From: CAYVTD01 sp964454445 | GTDB taxonomy: Bacteria > Bacteroidota > Ignavibacteria > Kapaibacteriales > UBA2268 | Assembly (NCBI GenBank): GCA_964454445.1 | Contig: CAYVTD010000035.1 | Span: 1-32,781, forward strand | Reading direction: 5' to 3' | DNA length: 32,781 bases | Shown here: positions 25,902 to 32,781 of the stretch, one piece after another | Layout: every line of letters starts with the position of its first letter | Numbering within the stretch: the stretch's first letter is position 1 | Notes under the pieces: model-generated | The model's database searches: none | Told to the model about the DNA's origin: nothing | The model's input: only the letters and a program-made list of their open reading frames with translations | Translations under genes and position numbers: made by a program

Positions 25902-26090
25902 TTGCCCCCCTTTTAAAAAGGGGGGATTTTTTTTATTCCCTTGCCCCCCTTTTAAAGAGGGTGGGATTTTTTTTATTCCCTTGCCCCCCTTTTAAAAAGG
26001 GTGGAATTTTTTTTATTCCCTTGCCCTCCTTTTAAAAAGGGTGGAATTTTTTTTATTCCCTTGCCCTCCTTTTAAAAAATGGGGGTATTT
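25902..26090 (+). repeat. Tandem array of five intrinsic-terminator-like hairpins
   Basis: Five near-identical units begin at 25902, 25941, 25981, 26021 and 26061, a 39-40 base period. Each reads TTG, a C-rich arm, TTTTAAAAA, a G-rich arm, then a run of eight T and ATTCCC. CCCCCCTTTT pairs with AAAAAGGGGGG, so every unit is a strong hairpin followed by a T-run on the plus strand, a Rho-independent terminator. The copies drift: unit 1 is perfect, later ones have GGGTGGG or GGGTGGA, and the fifth is truncated after ATGGGGG. The first unit lies eight bases past the cyclophilin stop codon, so the array is oriented to end that transcript. Confidence 0.9.
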
Positions 26091-26251
26091 CATTTTTTGT
26101 AAATAATAAAGAATTATAATATTTGTAAAAGAACAATGTCGGCTCTCAGGTCATTAATGATATCCATTGCAAACAGGTTCTCTATGAGTGTAATCAATTT
26201 TTAAAGAACGATCGCTTAAACATAGAGCAGATGCTTGTTCTATCAAAATGA

Positions 26252-26295
26252 AACACCTCTTCCTTGCTTTGCAAGGGAGGCACAGGGAGAGATTT
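26252..26295 (-). repeat. Solo, decayed copy of the 47-bp repeat family
   Basis: ACCTCTTCCTTGCTTTGCAA followed by GGGAGGCACAGGGAGAGAT matches, with a handful of changes, the units of the large array at 29872-30195 (CCTCCCTTGCTCTGCAAG then GGAGGGCAGGGAGGGAT). On the minus strand it folds as CCTTGC-AAA-GCAAGG with partly paired flanks and a T-rich tail (TGTTTCATTTTG). It begins 14 bases past the stop of the Hc1-like gene on that strand, where a terminator would be expected. The rest of 26091-26308 is AT-rich and shows no supported gene. Confidence 0.6.
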
Positions 26296-26308
26296 CTTAA
26301 CATATTTG

Positions 26309-26515
26309 TCAATCCTCGAAACTTTCATTCATATCTTGTATTTCAAATCGGATTTCCTTTGCAAGAAAGCGTATGTCTTGCATACTTTTTCTCAATCTTA
26401 CACCAGCAGATTTATTGCCTTTTTGGTAAAACTTTTGAAAGTCTTTCTTAGTAGAATTGACCAACTCGACTAGCTCGTTAAAACGATTAAGGTCTGTTTC
26501 TTGGTTTGTTTTCAT
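26309..26515 (-). CDS. Histone H1-like protein (Hc1 family)
   Basis: This is a 68-residue, Lys/Arg-rich helical protein. The core LVNSTKKDFQKFYQKGNKSA followed by GVRLRKSMQDIRFLAKEIR is the signature of the small bacterial histone H1-like family (Hc1, named after the Chlamydia protein), also widespread in Bacteroidota and Chlorobi. Such proteins bind DNA without strong sequence preference and help compact the nucleoid. Many family members carry an Ala/Lys-rich tail after this core; here the protein ends just after it, so it is the short form. The gene is on the minus strand, divergent from polA with 156 bases between the starts. It is followed by the solo repeat at 26252-26295. Confidence 0.85.
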   Translation of the reverse strand: MKTNQETDLNRFNELVELVNSTKKDFQKFYQKGNKSAGVRLRKSMQDIRFLAKEIRFEIQDMNESFED

Positions 26516-26671
26516 AGTGGCTCCCTATTTATAAACAAAGTTTTTAAAAAACGCAAAAAAACAATAAATCTCATATAATAAACAAATATATGATATTTTT
26601 TTTTATAATGAAATATTTTTTTTTGAAATTCAAGGATTTTTTTCAAAATTGTTAAGATTGTATTTTGAAAA

Positions 26672-29600
26672 ATGGGAAAAGAAATGAAGAAGTTATTTTT
26701 AATTGACGGGATGTCCCTTGTTTTTAGAGCTTACCATGCTATGTCTGCATCTGGTTTAAAGTCAGCGACAGGCGAACCGACTTTTGCTGTATTTGCTTTT
26801 GCAAATATTCTTACTAATTTGCTAGAAAAAGAAGAACCTGAAAACATAGCTGTTGTTTTTGATACAAAAGAGCCAACTTTTCGCCACGAATATTATGCTG
26901 AATACAAGGCAAACCGCGATGAATTCCCCGAAGATCTTGTGCCTCAGCTTCTCCGGATCAAACAAATACTCGACTTAATTAACATCCCTCGAATTGAAAA
27001 GCCAGGATTCGAAGCCGACGACATAATCGGTACTCTTGCAGTTCGGGCATCACAAAAAGGCATCGAAGTAGCTATGCTGACCAATGATAAAGACTATTAT
27101 CAATTGGTCGATGATAGTATATCACTTTATAAGCCAGGCAAAAATCCTGGCGAATTTGATATTGTTAGCTATGAGCAGGTCTTTGATAAATTCGGAGTTA
27201 AGCCTGAGCAAGTAATTGACGTTATGGCTTTAATTGGCGACAGTTCCGACAATATTCCCGGTGTGAAAGGCATTGGACCGAAAACCGCTGCACCATTAAT
27301 TCAAAAATATGGCAATATTGAGAATTTATATGAAAACATCGACGAATTAGACAAAAAGGCACTTAAAGATAAGTTGTTGGAGAACAAAGACAATGCTTTT
27401 TTATCAAAATACCTTGTTACGATTGATTGCCAGGTGCCTCTAAATGTAAAATTAGAAGATATTAGGAAATCTTTACCAGATTATGATGGTTTGTTAGCTC
27501 TTTTTAAGGAGCTTGGTTTTAATACTCTTAGCCATAAATGGCTCGAAAAATCCCTAAAGCAAAATAAAATTGAAAAGAGCTTTGATACAGTGGAGCAAAG
27601 ATTGGATTCATCAAACACTTCCAGCGAAATCTCTGTTTCTGCATTATCAAATTTTAATGATTTGGAAGCGAAAGATATAAGTATTTTAAAAGAAGATGAT
27701 GAGAATAAAAAAATACCAAAAAGATTTGATGCTAAAAGTACTGATTACAGGCTTATAGATGACTTAAACGGCTTACAAACAATGTTAGAAGAGATTAGCG
27801 ATGCTAATTTATTATCTGTTGATCTCGAAACAAGCTCGCTCGATAGGAACGAATGTGAAATAGTTGGCATTTCTCTTAGTATTAAAGAAAATAAGGCATA
27901 TTACATTTCAGTTTTCGGACTACCTGATGATAAAATAGAGGAGAATACTATTGAACAAGAGCCATTAGGATTGTTTGCGTCTGAACCAAAAGTTCCATAT
28001 CCTAGCAAGGAAAAATATAGGCGGCTGGAAATTAGCGATGTTCTTAACAAATTAAAGTCGCTTTTTGAATCAGAAAGTATTGGTAAATGCGGACAAAACC
28101 TGAAATTTGATGCATATATTCTAAAAAGATATGGGGTTACGCTCCATCCGATAGTTTTCGACTCGATGGTCGCTTCTTACCTTCTCAATGCTGACGAACA
28201 GCACAATCTCGATGCTCTTTCTCAAAAATGGCTATCTTATACGCCGATACCTATTTCGATTTTGATAGGAGATAAAAAAACTTCTCAAAGATCTATGCGC
28301 GACCTTGATCCATTAGATATAACCGATTATGCCTGCGAAGATGCGGATCTTGCTCTGAAGCTGCGAAACAAAATGCTTCCTGAAATAATTAATCAGAATA
28401 TGCAAAAACTCGCCGAAGAGGTTGAGTTTCCGCTCATTGAAACTTTAGTCGAGATGGAAAGCAATGGGGCTGCTATCGATGAAAAAGCCTTAAATGAGTT
28501 TTCACTTGAAATAGAACAAGAAACTGCAAAATTAACCCAGAAAATATTCAACGAAGCAGGAACAGCTTTTAATATCGATTCACCAAAGCAATTATCGCAC
28601 ATTTTATTTGAAAAGTTAATGATTCCGAGTATAAGAAAAACTAAGACAGGGTATAGCACTGATGCCGCTGTTTTATCTGAACTTGCGAAAACATATCCTA
28701 TTGCATCTCTGTTGCTCGATTACAGGCAACTTGTAAAATTAAAAACAACTTATGTCGATGCCTTGCCAAAGCTGGTTAATCCGCGAACAGGCAGGATCCA
28801 TACTACATACAATCAAACTGTTGCAAGCACGGGGCGATTGTCGAGTGCCGACCCAAATTTGCAGAATATTCCAATACGAACTGAACTTGGCAGAAAAATA
28901 AGAAAAGCTTTCGTGCCACAGTTTATCAATAGAATCCCTGTGAAATCATCTGGATTGGATTTTTTCCAAATACATGGGGTAGAAAGCGATAGAGTAATAC
29001 TTTCAGCAGATTATTCGCAGATTGAAATCAGAATAATGGCATATTATAGTGGGGATAAAGCTTTGAAAGATGCCTTTGTAAATGGCTTGGATGTACATTC
29101 AGCAACAGCCGCCATTCTGTTTGAAACCGATTTGGAAAAGGTTGATGCGGCAATGCGTCGAACAGCAAAAACCGTTAATTTTGGTATTATGTATGGACTC
29201 GGTGCATTTGGACTTTCTCAGAGGCTCGACATTGACAGGGGAGAGGCGAAATCCATAATCGATAATTATTTCAAGAAATATCCTGGAATTAAAAAATATA
29301 TTGATGAAACTATCGAAAGCACGCGAAATAAAGGTTATGCAGAAACAATGCTCGGAAGAAGGAGGTATTTTCCTGATATAAGGAGCAAGAATCAAAATAA
29401 TCGTGCCGCAGCTGAGCGTGCCGCCATTAATATGCCCATACAAGGAACAGCTTCAGATATGATGAAAGTAGCTATGCTCAAAGTTCACAAGCGAATGAAG
29501 GCAGAAAAAATAAGGTCGCTTATGATGCTTCAGGTACACGACGAACTTGTTTTCGAAGCATTTACCGATGAATTGCAAGATTTGATTACGCTTGTTAAAA

Positions 29601-29686
29601 TGGAAATGGAAGGAGCGCTTCCTTTGGGGGAAATTCCTGTCCTCGTCGAAACAGGCTGGGGCAAAAACTGGTTTGAAGCACACTGA
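26672..29686 (+). CDS. polA: DNA polymerase I
   Basis: This 1004-residue polymerase is somewhat longer than the usual 880-930. The N-terminal 5'-3' exonuclease (about 1-300) has LIDGMSLVFRAYHAM, GFEADDIIGTLA and GDSSDNIPGVKGIGPKTA. The 3'-5' proofreading domain keeps its metal ligands: DLETS (Asp384, Glu386), GQNLKFDA and YACEDADLA. The polymerase domain has motif A ADYSQIEIR (Asp780), motif B RRTAKTVNFGIMYGLG and motif C VHDELVFE (Asp957, Glu958). All three activities therefore look intact. Extra length lies in a charged linker after the 5' nuclease (about 300-355) and in an insertion just before motif A. The start could equally be the ATG at 26684 (MKKLFLIDG). It acts in Okazaki-fragment maturation and repair. 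Confidence 0.97.
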   Translation: MGKEMKKLFLIDGMSLVFRAYHAMSASGLKSATGEPTFAVFAFANILTNLLEKEEPENIAVVFDTKEPTFRHEYYAEYKANRDEFPEDLVPQLLRIKQILDLINIPRIEKPGFEADDIIGTLAVRASQKGIEVAMLTNDKDYYQLVDDSISLYKPGKNPGEFDIVSYEQVFDKFGVKPEQVIDVMALIGDSSDNIPGVKGIGPKTAAPLIQKYGNIENLYENIDELDKKALKDKLLENKDNAFLSKYLVTIDCQVPLNVKLEDIRKSLPDYDGLLALFKELGFNTLSHKWLEKSLKQNKIEKSFDTVEQRLDSSNTSSEISVSALSNFNDLEAKDISILKEDDENKKIPKRFDAKSTDYRLIDDLNGLQTMLEEISDANLLSVDLETSSLDRNECEIVGISLSIKENKAYYISVFGLPDDKIEENTIEQEPLGLFASEPKVPYPSKEKYRRLEISDVLNKLKSLFESESIGKCGQNLKFDAYILKRYGVTLHPIVFDSMVASYLLNADEQHNLDALSQKWLSYTPIPISILIGDKKTSQRSMRDLDPLDITDYACEDADLALKLRNKMLPEIINQNMQKLAEEVEFPLIETLVEMESNGAAIDEKALNEFSLEIEQETAKLTQKIFNEAGTAFNIDSPKQLSHILFEKLMIPSIRKTKTGYSTDAAVLSELAKTYPIASLLLDYRQLVKLKTTYVDALPKLVNPRTGRIHTTYNQTVASTGRLSSADPNLQNIPIRTELGRKIRKAFVPQFINRIPVKSSGLDFFQIHGVESDRVILSADYSQIEIRIMAYYSGDKALKDAFVNGLDVHSATAAILFETDLEKVDAAMRRTAKTVNFGIMYGLGAFGLSQRLDIDRGEAKSIIDNYFKKYPGIKKYIDETIESTRNKGYAETMLGRRRYFPDIRSKNQNNRAAAERAAINMPIQGTASDMMKVAMLKVHKRMKAEKIRSLMMLQVHDELVFEAFTDELQDLITLVKMEMEGALPLGEIPVLVETGWGKNWFEAH

Positions 29687-29735
29687 TGGTTAGTGAATGG
29701 CGAAAAATATGTTTTTTTATTGCCTTGCTTATATC

Positions 29736-30200
29736 CCCCCGACCCCCCTTGCAAGCAAGGGGGGCATTTTGAATGCCTTGATTTTAATATAATTAATAAT
29801 AAGAGCACCCTCCCTTGCAAGCAAGGGGGGCATTTTGAATGCCTTGATTTTAATATAATTAATAAAAAGAGCCCCCTCCCTTGCTCTGCAAGGGAGGGCA
29901 GGGAGGGATAAAAAAAGAACCCCCTCCCTTGCTCTGCAAGTGAGGGTAGGGAGGGATAAAAAAAGAGCACCCTCCCTTGCTAGCAAGTGAGGGTAGGGAG
30001 GGATAAAAAAAGAGCCCCCTCCCTTGCTAGCAAGTGAGGGCAGGGAGGGATAAAAGAAGAGCCCCCTCCCTTGCTAGCAAGTGAGGGTAGGGAGGGATAA
30101 AAAAAGAGCACCCTCCCTTGCTAGCAAGTGAGGGCAGGGAGGATAAAAAAAGAGCCCCCTCCCTTGCTCTGCAAGGGAGGGTAGGGAGGGATAAAAAATA
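29736..30200 (-). repeat. Compound array: two 66-bp and seven 46-48-bp palindromic repeats
   Basis: The space between polA and the LolC/E gene is filled by two repeat types. Type A has a 66-base period (units from about 29740 and 29807). It has a TTGCAAGCAAGGGGGG hairpin, a second small palindrome GGCATTTTGAATGCC and an AT-rich spacer. Type B has seven units of 46-48 bases from about 29872 to 30195. Each is CCCTCCCTTGC, a short loop, GCAAG-GAGGG, AGGGAGGGAT and an A-run. Read on the minus strand a B unit is a GC-rich hairpin followed by CTCTTTTTTT, an intrinsic terminator. The array therefore faces the minus-strand gene ending at 30236. B units alternate between CTCTGC and CTAGC loops. Open frames through the array are repeat artefacts. 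Confidence 0.9.
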
Positions 30201-30235
30201 TAAGAAGGTGATTCAAACTGGAAAGCAAGATATAT

Positions 30236-31504
30236 CTATTCATATCTTAAACCATCTGAAATATTTGTTGTAATAGCACGGGATGCAGGGTGAATTGTAA
30301 CTAAAAAAGAAAGGAGAAGAGTAAAAATGATTGTTGCTAAAACGCTAGTTATATTAACAGTAACAGGAATTGCTTTAATAAGATAAAGAGATGGGTCGAG
30401 ATTAAGCAACTTCAAGCTAACCCAGCCATATTTGGCTTGCCCCCAACAAAATCCAAGCCCAATAATTAGTCCTGTAATTGTGCTAATAATGCCTACTAAC
30501 ATTCCTTCCGCAATGAAAATCATCTTAATCAGTTTGTTGTCGGCTCCAAAAGACCTTAAAGTCGATATATCTGAAATTTTTTCGAAGACTGTCAATGATA
30601 GGGAGGCTAGAAGGTTAAAAGCGGCAATAATGATAATCAAACTGAGAACAAGAAAGGCGGCAGTAGCTTCAAATTTCATTATCTTAAACAGATCTTGATG
30701 CAAATCTCGCCAGGAAATTACATTATAAGTGTCTCCAATTAATGCTTGTATCTTTGGCTTGACATTATCGACATCATTGCGATTATTCAACCTCAAATCA
30801 ATGAACGAAACAGTGTTATTACTTTTATTTAATAGAGATGCAATGAGCTCTTTGGAACAAAATCCCACACTTGAATTAACTTCTTCTGAAGGAGCGTTAA
30901 ACAAGGCAGCGACGCGGGCTTGCACTCCTGTAGATAAATTCATTTCGAGCAATGAAGACTCGATTAATTGAGGCGAAAATAGCACTATGGTATCGCCTGC
31001 AAGAGCGTTGAGACCGTCAGCAAGCTTGGCGCCAAGAGCTATCCTTGGTAAATCCAAGAAGTTATTTTCAGTATTAATTTTATTAAAATCTCCCATAACT
31101 ATAAATTTTTTAATGCCTGTAGCCTCCAAAAGCTTATTTTCATCAGCACCATTAAGATTTATTACTTGCATTTTCTTATTTCTTACGGCAACACATCTTG
31201 CTGACAAAACAGGAACGACACTATGAGCTAAGTTGGTGGACGAAATGAGATTCATCAAAGAATCAGCATCGTTTAAAAAAGCACCAGATTTTGGAAGAAT
31301 TCGTAAATGAGGGTCAAATCCAGCAATCTGCTCTTCTGTAAAATCGCGAAAACCATTGAAAACCGCAGTTACAATAATCAAAGAAGCGACCCCAACACTG
31401 ATACCAATCATAGACAAAAATGTTATAACTGAGATAAAATGAAATGTTTTTAAAGAAAAAACATATCGGAGGGCAATTTTAACTGCTAATTTGTATCGTT
31501 TCAT
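30236..31504 (-). CDS. LolC/LolE-type lipoprotein-releasing ABC permease
   Basis: This 422-residue inner-membrane protein has the FtsX/MacB permease fold: one N-terminal helix, a periplasmic domain of about 220 residues, then three C-terminal helices. The N-terminal AVKIALRYVFSLKTFHFIS and the helix VITFLSMIGISVGVASLIIV with VTAVFNGFRD are typical of LolC/LolE. So is SDISTLRSFGADNKLIKMIF before the second helix. In the Lol system these permeases extract lipoproteins from the inner membrane for transfer to LolA. The many lipoproteins here make that role sensible. The partner ATPase (LolD) is not in the window. LolC versus LolE, or a single fused-function LolF-like homodimer, cannot be decided. 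It is divergent from coaE. Confidence 0.88.
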   Translation of the reverse strand: MKRYKLAVKIALRYVFSLKTFHFISVITFLSMIGISVGVASLIIVTAVFNGFRDFTEEQIAGFDPHLRILPKSGAFLNDADSLMNLISSTNLAHSVVPVLSARCVAVRNKKMQVINLNGADENKLLEATGIKKFIVMGDFNKINTENNFLDLPRIALGAKLADGLNALAGDTIVLFSPQLIESSLLEMNLSTGVQARVAALFNAPSEEVNSSVGFCSKELIASLLNKSNNTVSFIDLRLNNRNDVDNVKPKIQALIGDTYNVISWRDLHQDLFKIMKFEATAAFLVLSLIIIIAAFNLLASLSLTVFEKISDISTLRSFGADNKLIKMIFIAEGMLVGIISTITGLIIGLGFCWGQAKYGWVSLKLLNLDPSLYLIKAIPVTVNITSVLATIIFTLLLSFLVTIHPASRAITTNISDGLRYE

Positions 31505-31667
31505 AAATGTTTTTTGTAATAACTGTAATCTGCAAGAAACAATTTAAGCATAAGTATAATTCTTTTAACAAAAAAAACGAACATAATTGAATTTGACAAT
31601 TAAAATAAAAATATAAATTTTTATATTTGTAGTTTAGCTTTATTGATAAATAGAAATTGAAATATAA

Positions 31668-32300
31668 GTGTTAGAACCACAAAAACCATCAATAGTAATT
31701 GGAATAACAGGAGGTATCGGTTCGGGCAAAACTACGGTTACCCGCATTATCGAGAGTTATGGCTATAAGGTTATATATACAGATGTTTTAGCAAGAGATA
31801 TTGCAAACACCGACCCAAGAGTAAAGGAAAAAATTATCGAAATATTTGGTTCTGAAGCATATACTGCAGATAAGTTGTTTAATGCCAAGTATATTTCAGA
31901 AATAGTTTTTTCTTTTGACGATAATGGACAGCACCTAGATTTGCTAAACAGCATAATCCATCCAATAGTTATTGATAAAATGTCATCGTTGGTCGAGATG
32001 TATGAAGAACAAGGAGAAAAACTTATTTTTGTGGAAAGCGCTCTTATTTACGAATACAATCTTGAAAAAGGGTTCGATTATATTCTTGTCGTCAACGCAG
32101 ATGAAGAAACAAGAATTAGCAGAGCTATGAAACGTAGTCAAGAAAACCGTAATATAATAAAACAAAAAAATAATTTACAGATGGCTTCTGATGAGAAAGT
32201 ACAGCTCGCTGATTTTGTTATTGAAAACAATGGCGATGAGAATCAATTAATTGAATCGGTAAATTTTTTTCTTAATATTTTCAAAGAACTTAGCAATTAG
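31668..32300 (+). CDS. coaE: Dephospho-CoA kinase
   Basis: This 210-residue P-loop kinase carries out the last step of coenzyme A synthesis, phosphorylating the 3'-OH of dephospho-CoA with ATP. The P-loop GITGGIGSGKTT (Lys21) is followed by the substrate-binding YTDVLARDI (Asp39). The central LNSIIHPIVIDKM and the lid segment ISRAMKRSQ are also present. Length and order fit the family. Translation starts with GTG at 31668; no better start precedes the P-loop. The gene is divergent from the Lol permease and followed 44 bases on by the GAF-domain gene. Confidence 0.95.
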   Translation: MLEPQKPSIVIGITGGIGSGKTTVTRIIESYGYKVIYTDVLARDIANTDPRVKEKIIEIFGSEAYTADKLFNAKYISEIVFSFDDNGQHLDLLNSIIHPIVIDKMSSLVEMYEEQGEKLIFVESALIYEYNLEKGFDYILVVNADEETRISRAMKRSQENRNIIKQKNNLQMASDEKVQLADFVIENNGDENQLIESVNFFLNIFKELSN

Positions 32301-32344
32301 ATTTATCTGTTTTGCCCTTTTAAAATGGATTAAGGATTAATAAA

Positions 32345-32781
32345 ATGTGTTACACTAATAAAACTAAAGCTCAATTGATAGATAGAATTATTGAACTTGA
32401 GCGTGAGTTTGAGAAAAAAAGAGGAGATATTTCAAGCAACTATGAACATTCGCCTACCGAAAACGACAAAGTTCAAAAGATTGTATATGAAATAGCCAAG
32501 AAAGTAACCACTACTGATAATTTAGACGAATTGTTGTATGCCATAAAGCAATTGCTTAGTGAGGCACTCGATACTACAAATTTCTACATTGCCTTCTACG
32601 ACAAGGTAGAAGACATGCTCATCTTACCATATTTTGCCGATACCAGAGACGAATTCCACCAAGTTCCTGCAAAGGGTACTTTAACTTTCTATATGATCCA
32701 AAAGGGCACTCCATTACTAATAAATGCCGAACAAATGGAAGATTTAGAAAGAAGAGGCTTAATCGGCGATGTAGGCACTCC
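32345..32781 (+). CDS. GAF-domain sensor protein, N-terminal part (probable histidine kinase)
   Basis: The first 145 codons are visible before the window ends. A short coiled-coil start (QLIDRIIELEREFEKKRG) is followed by a GAF domain: IVYEIAKKVTTTDNLDELLY, then TTNFYIAFYDKVEDMLILP, then PLLINAEQMEDLERRGL. This GAF type is usual in sensor histidine kinases of the Chlorobi/Bacteroidota side, where it precedes PAS, DHp and ATPase domains. The kinase part would lie outside the window. A relation to the kinase fragment at the opposite end of the window is possible but cannot be tested here. Confidence 0.8.
   Translation, partial: MCYTNKTKAQLIDRIIELEREFEKKRGDISSNYEHSPTENDKVQKIVYEIAKKVTTTDNLDELLYAIKQLLSEALDTTNFYIAFYDKVEDMLILPYFADTRDEFHQVPAKGTLTFYMIQKGTPLLINAEQMEDLERRGLIGDVGT

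Noticed and set aside
25894..26095. Possible CRISPR array because of regular 39-40 base repeats.
   Set aside because: There are no unique spacers: the whole unit repeats, and each unit is a terminator hairpin.
26129..26251. A 40-codon plus-strand open stretch (…SQVINDIHCKQVLYECNQF…).
   Set aside because: It has no start codon in a good position and no family resemblance; a 40-codon gap between stops is not unusual in this AT-rich DNA. It could be a gene remnant but I cannot support it.
29530..29986. Long minus-strand and plus-strand open frames with repeated SLPSLAEQGRG-like or CPPCLQG-like peptides.
   Set aside because: They are translations of the palindromic repeat array and overlap the end of polA; the same DNA unit gives repeats in several frames, so there is no sign of real coding.

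Overview
The window is about 32.8 kb of low-GC, densely coded bacterial chromosome. The gene content points to the FCB superphylum, most likely a Chlorobi/Ignavibacteria/Kapabacteria-type lineage. The supporting signs are many lipoproteins with an S-C or G-C type lipobox, a head-GIN (DUF2807) lipoprotein, an OmpA-domain barrel protein, an Hc1-type histone H1-like protein and few clear Shine-Dalgarno sequences. The phylum assignment is an inference from style; no rRNA is present.

Layout. 1-269 is the broken tail of a sensor histidine kinase. 408-2437 is groES-groEL on the minus strand, behind a perfect CIRCE operator (2509-2535) and ending in a terminator hairpin. A tRNA-Thr(TGT) lies at 2654-2726. 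2798-6476 holds three minus-strand envelope genes: a GIN lipoprotein, a large barrel protein with two OmpA-like domains, and a small lipoprotein. 6529-6835 is the frameshifted remnant of another small protein of similar style. 6978-10881 is a four-gene ABC-2 exporter operon of two different ATPases and two permeases. 11112-12236 is an orphan HsdR-N-type nuclease-like protein with a DUF5655-like tail. 12373-18288 is a heavy-metal RND efflux operon (small secreted protein, TolC-like channel, HlyD/CusB-like lipoprotein adaptor, CusA/CzcA-like pump), followed by an AhpD-like protein.

18905-19034 is a long imperfect palindrome resembling a MITE, between convergent genes. Next come an ABC-F ATPase (minus), a GT-C membrane glycosyltransferase (minus), an RsbW-like kinase/STAS antagonist pair (plus), a TPR lipoprotein with an embedded BamE-like segment, and a lipoprotein cyclophilin. 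25902-30200 contains short-repeat arrays flanking an Hc1 histone-like gene and polA. The window ends with a LolC/E-type permease (minus), coaE (plus) and the first 145 codons of a GAF-domain protein that runs off the edge.

The most unusual feature is the repeat system. Two unrelated tandem arrays of GC-rich hairpins plus one decayed solo copy each sit just past the stop codon of a gene. Each is oriented so that the T-run follows the hairpin on that gene's strand, like amplified or mobile intrinsic terminators. Other points of interest are the asymmetric ABC ATPase pair, whose two defects fall in the same composite ATP site, and the HsdR-N/DUF5655 orphan, a possible defence protein. I did not find a clear-cut new multi-gene system; these are leads.
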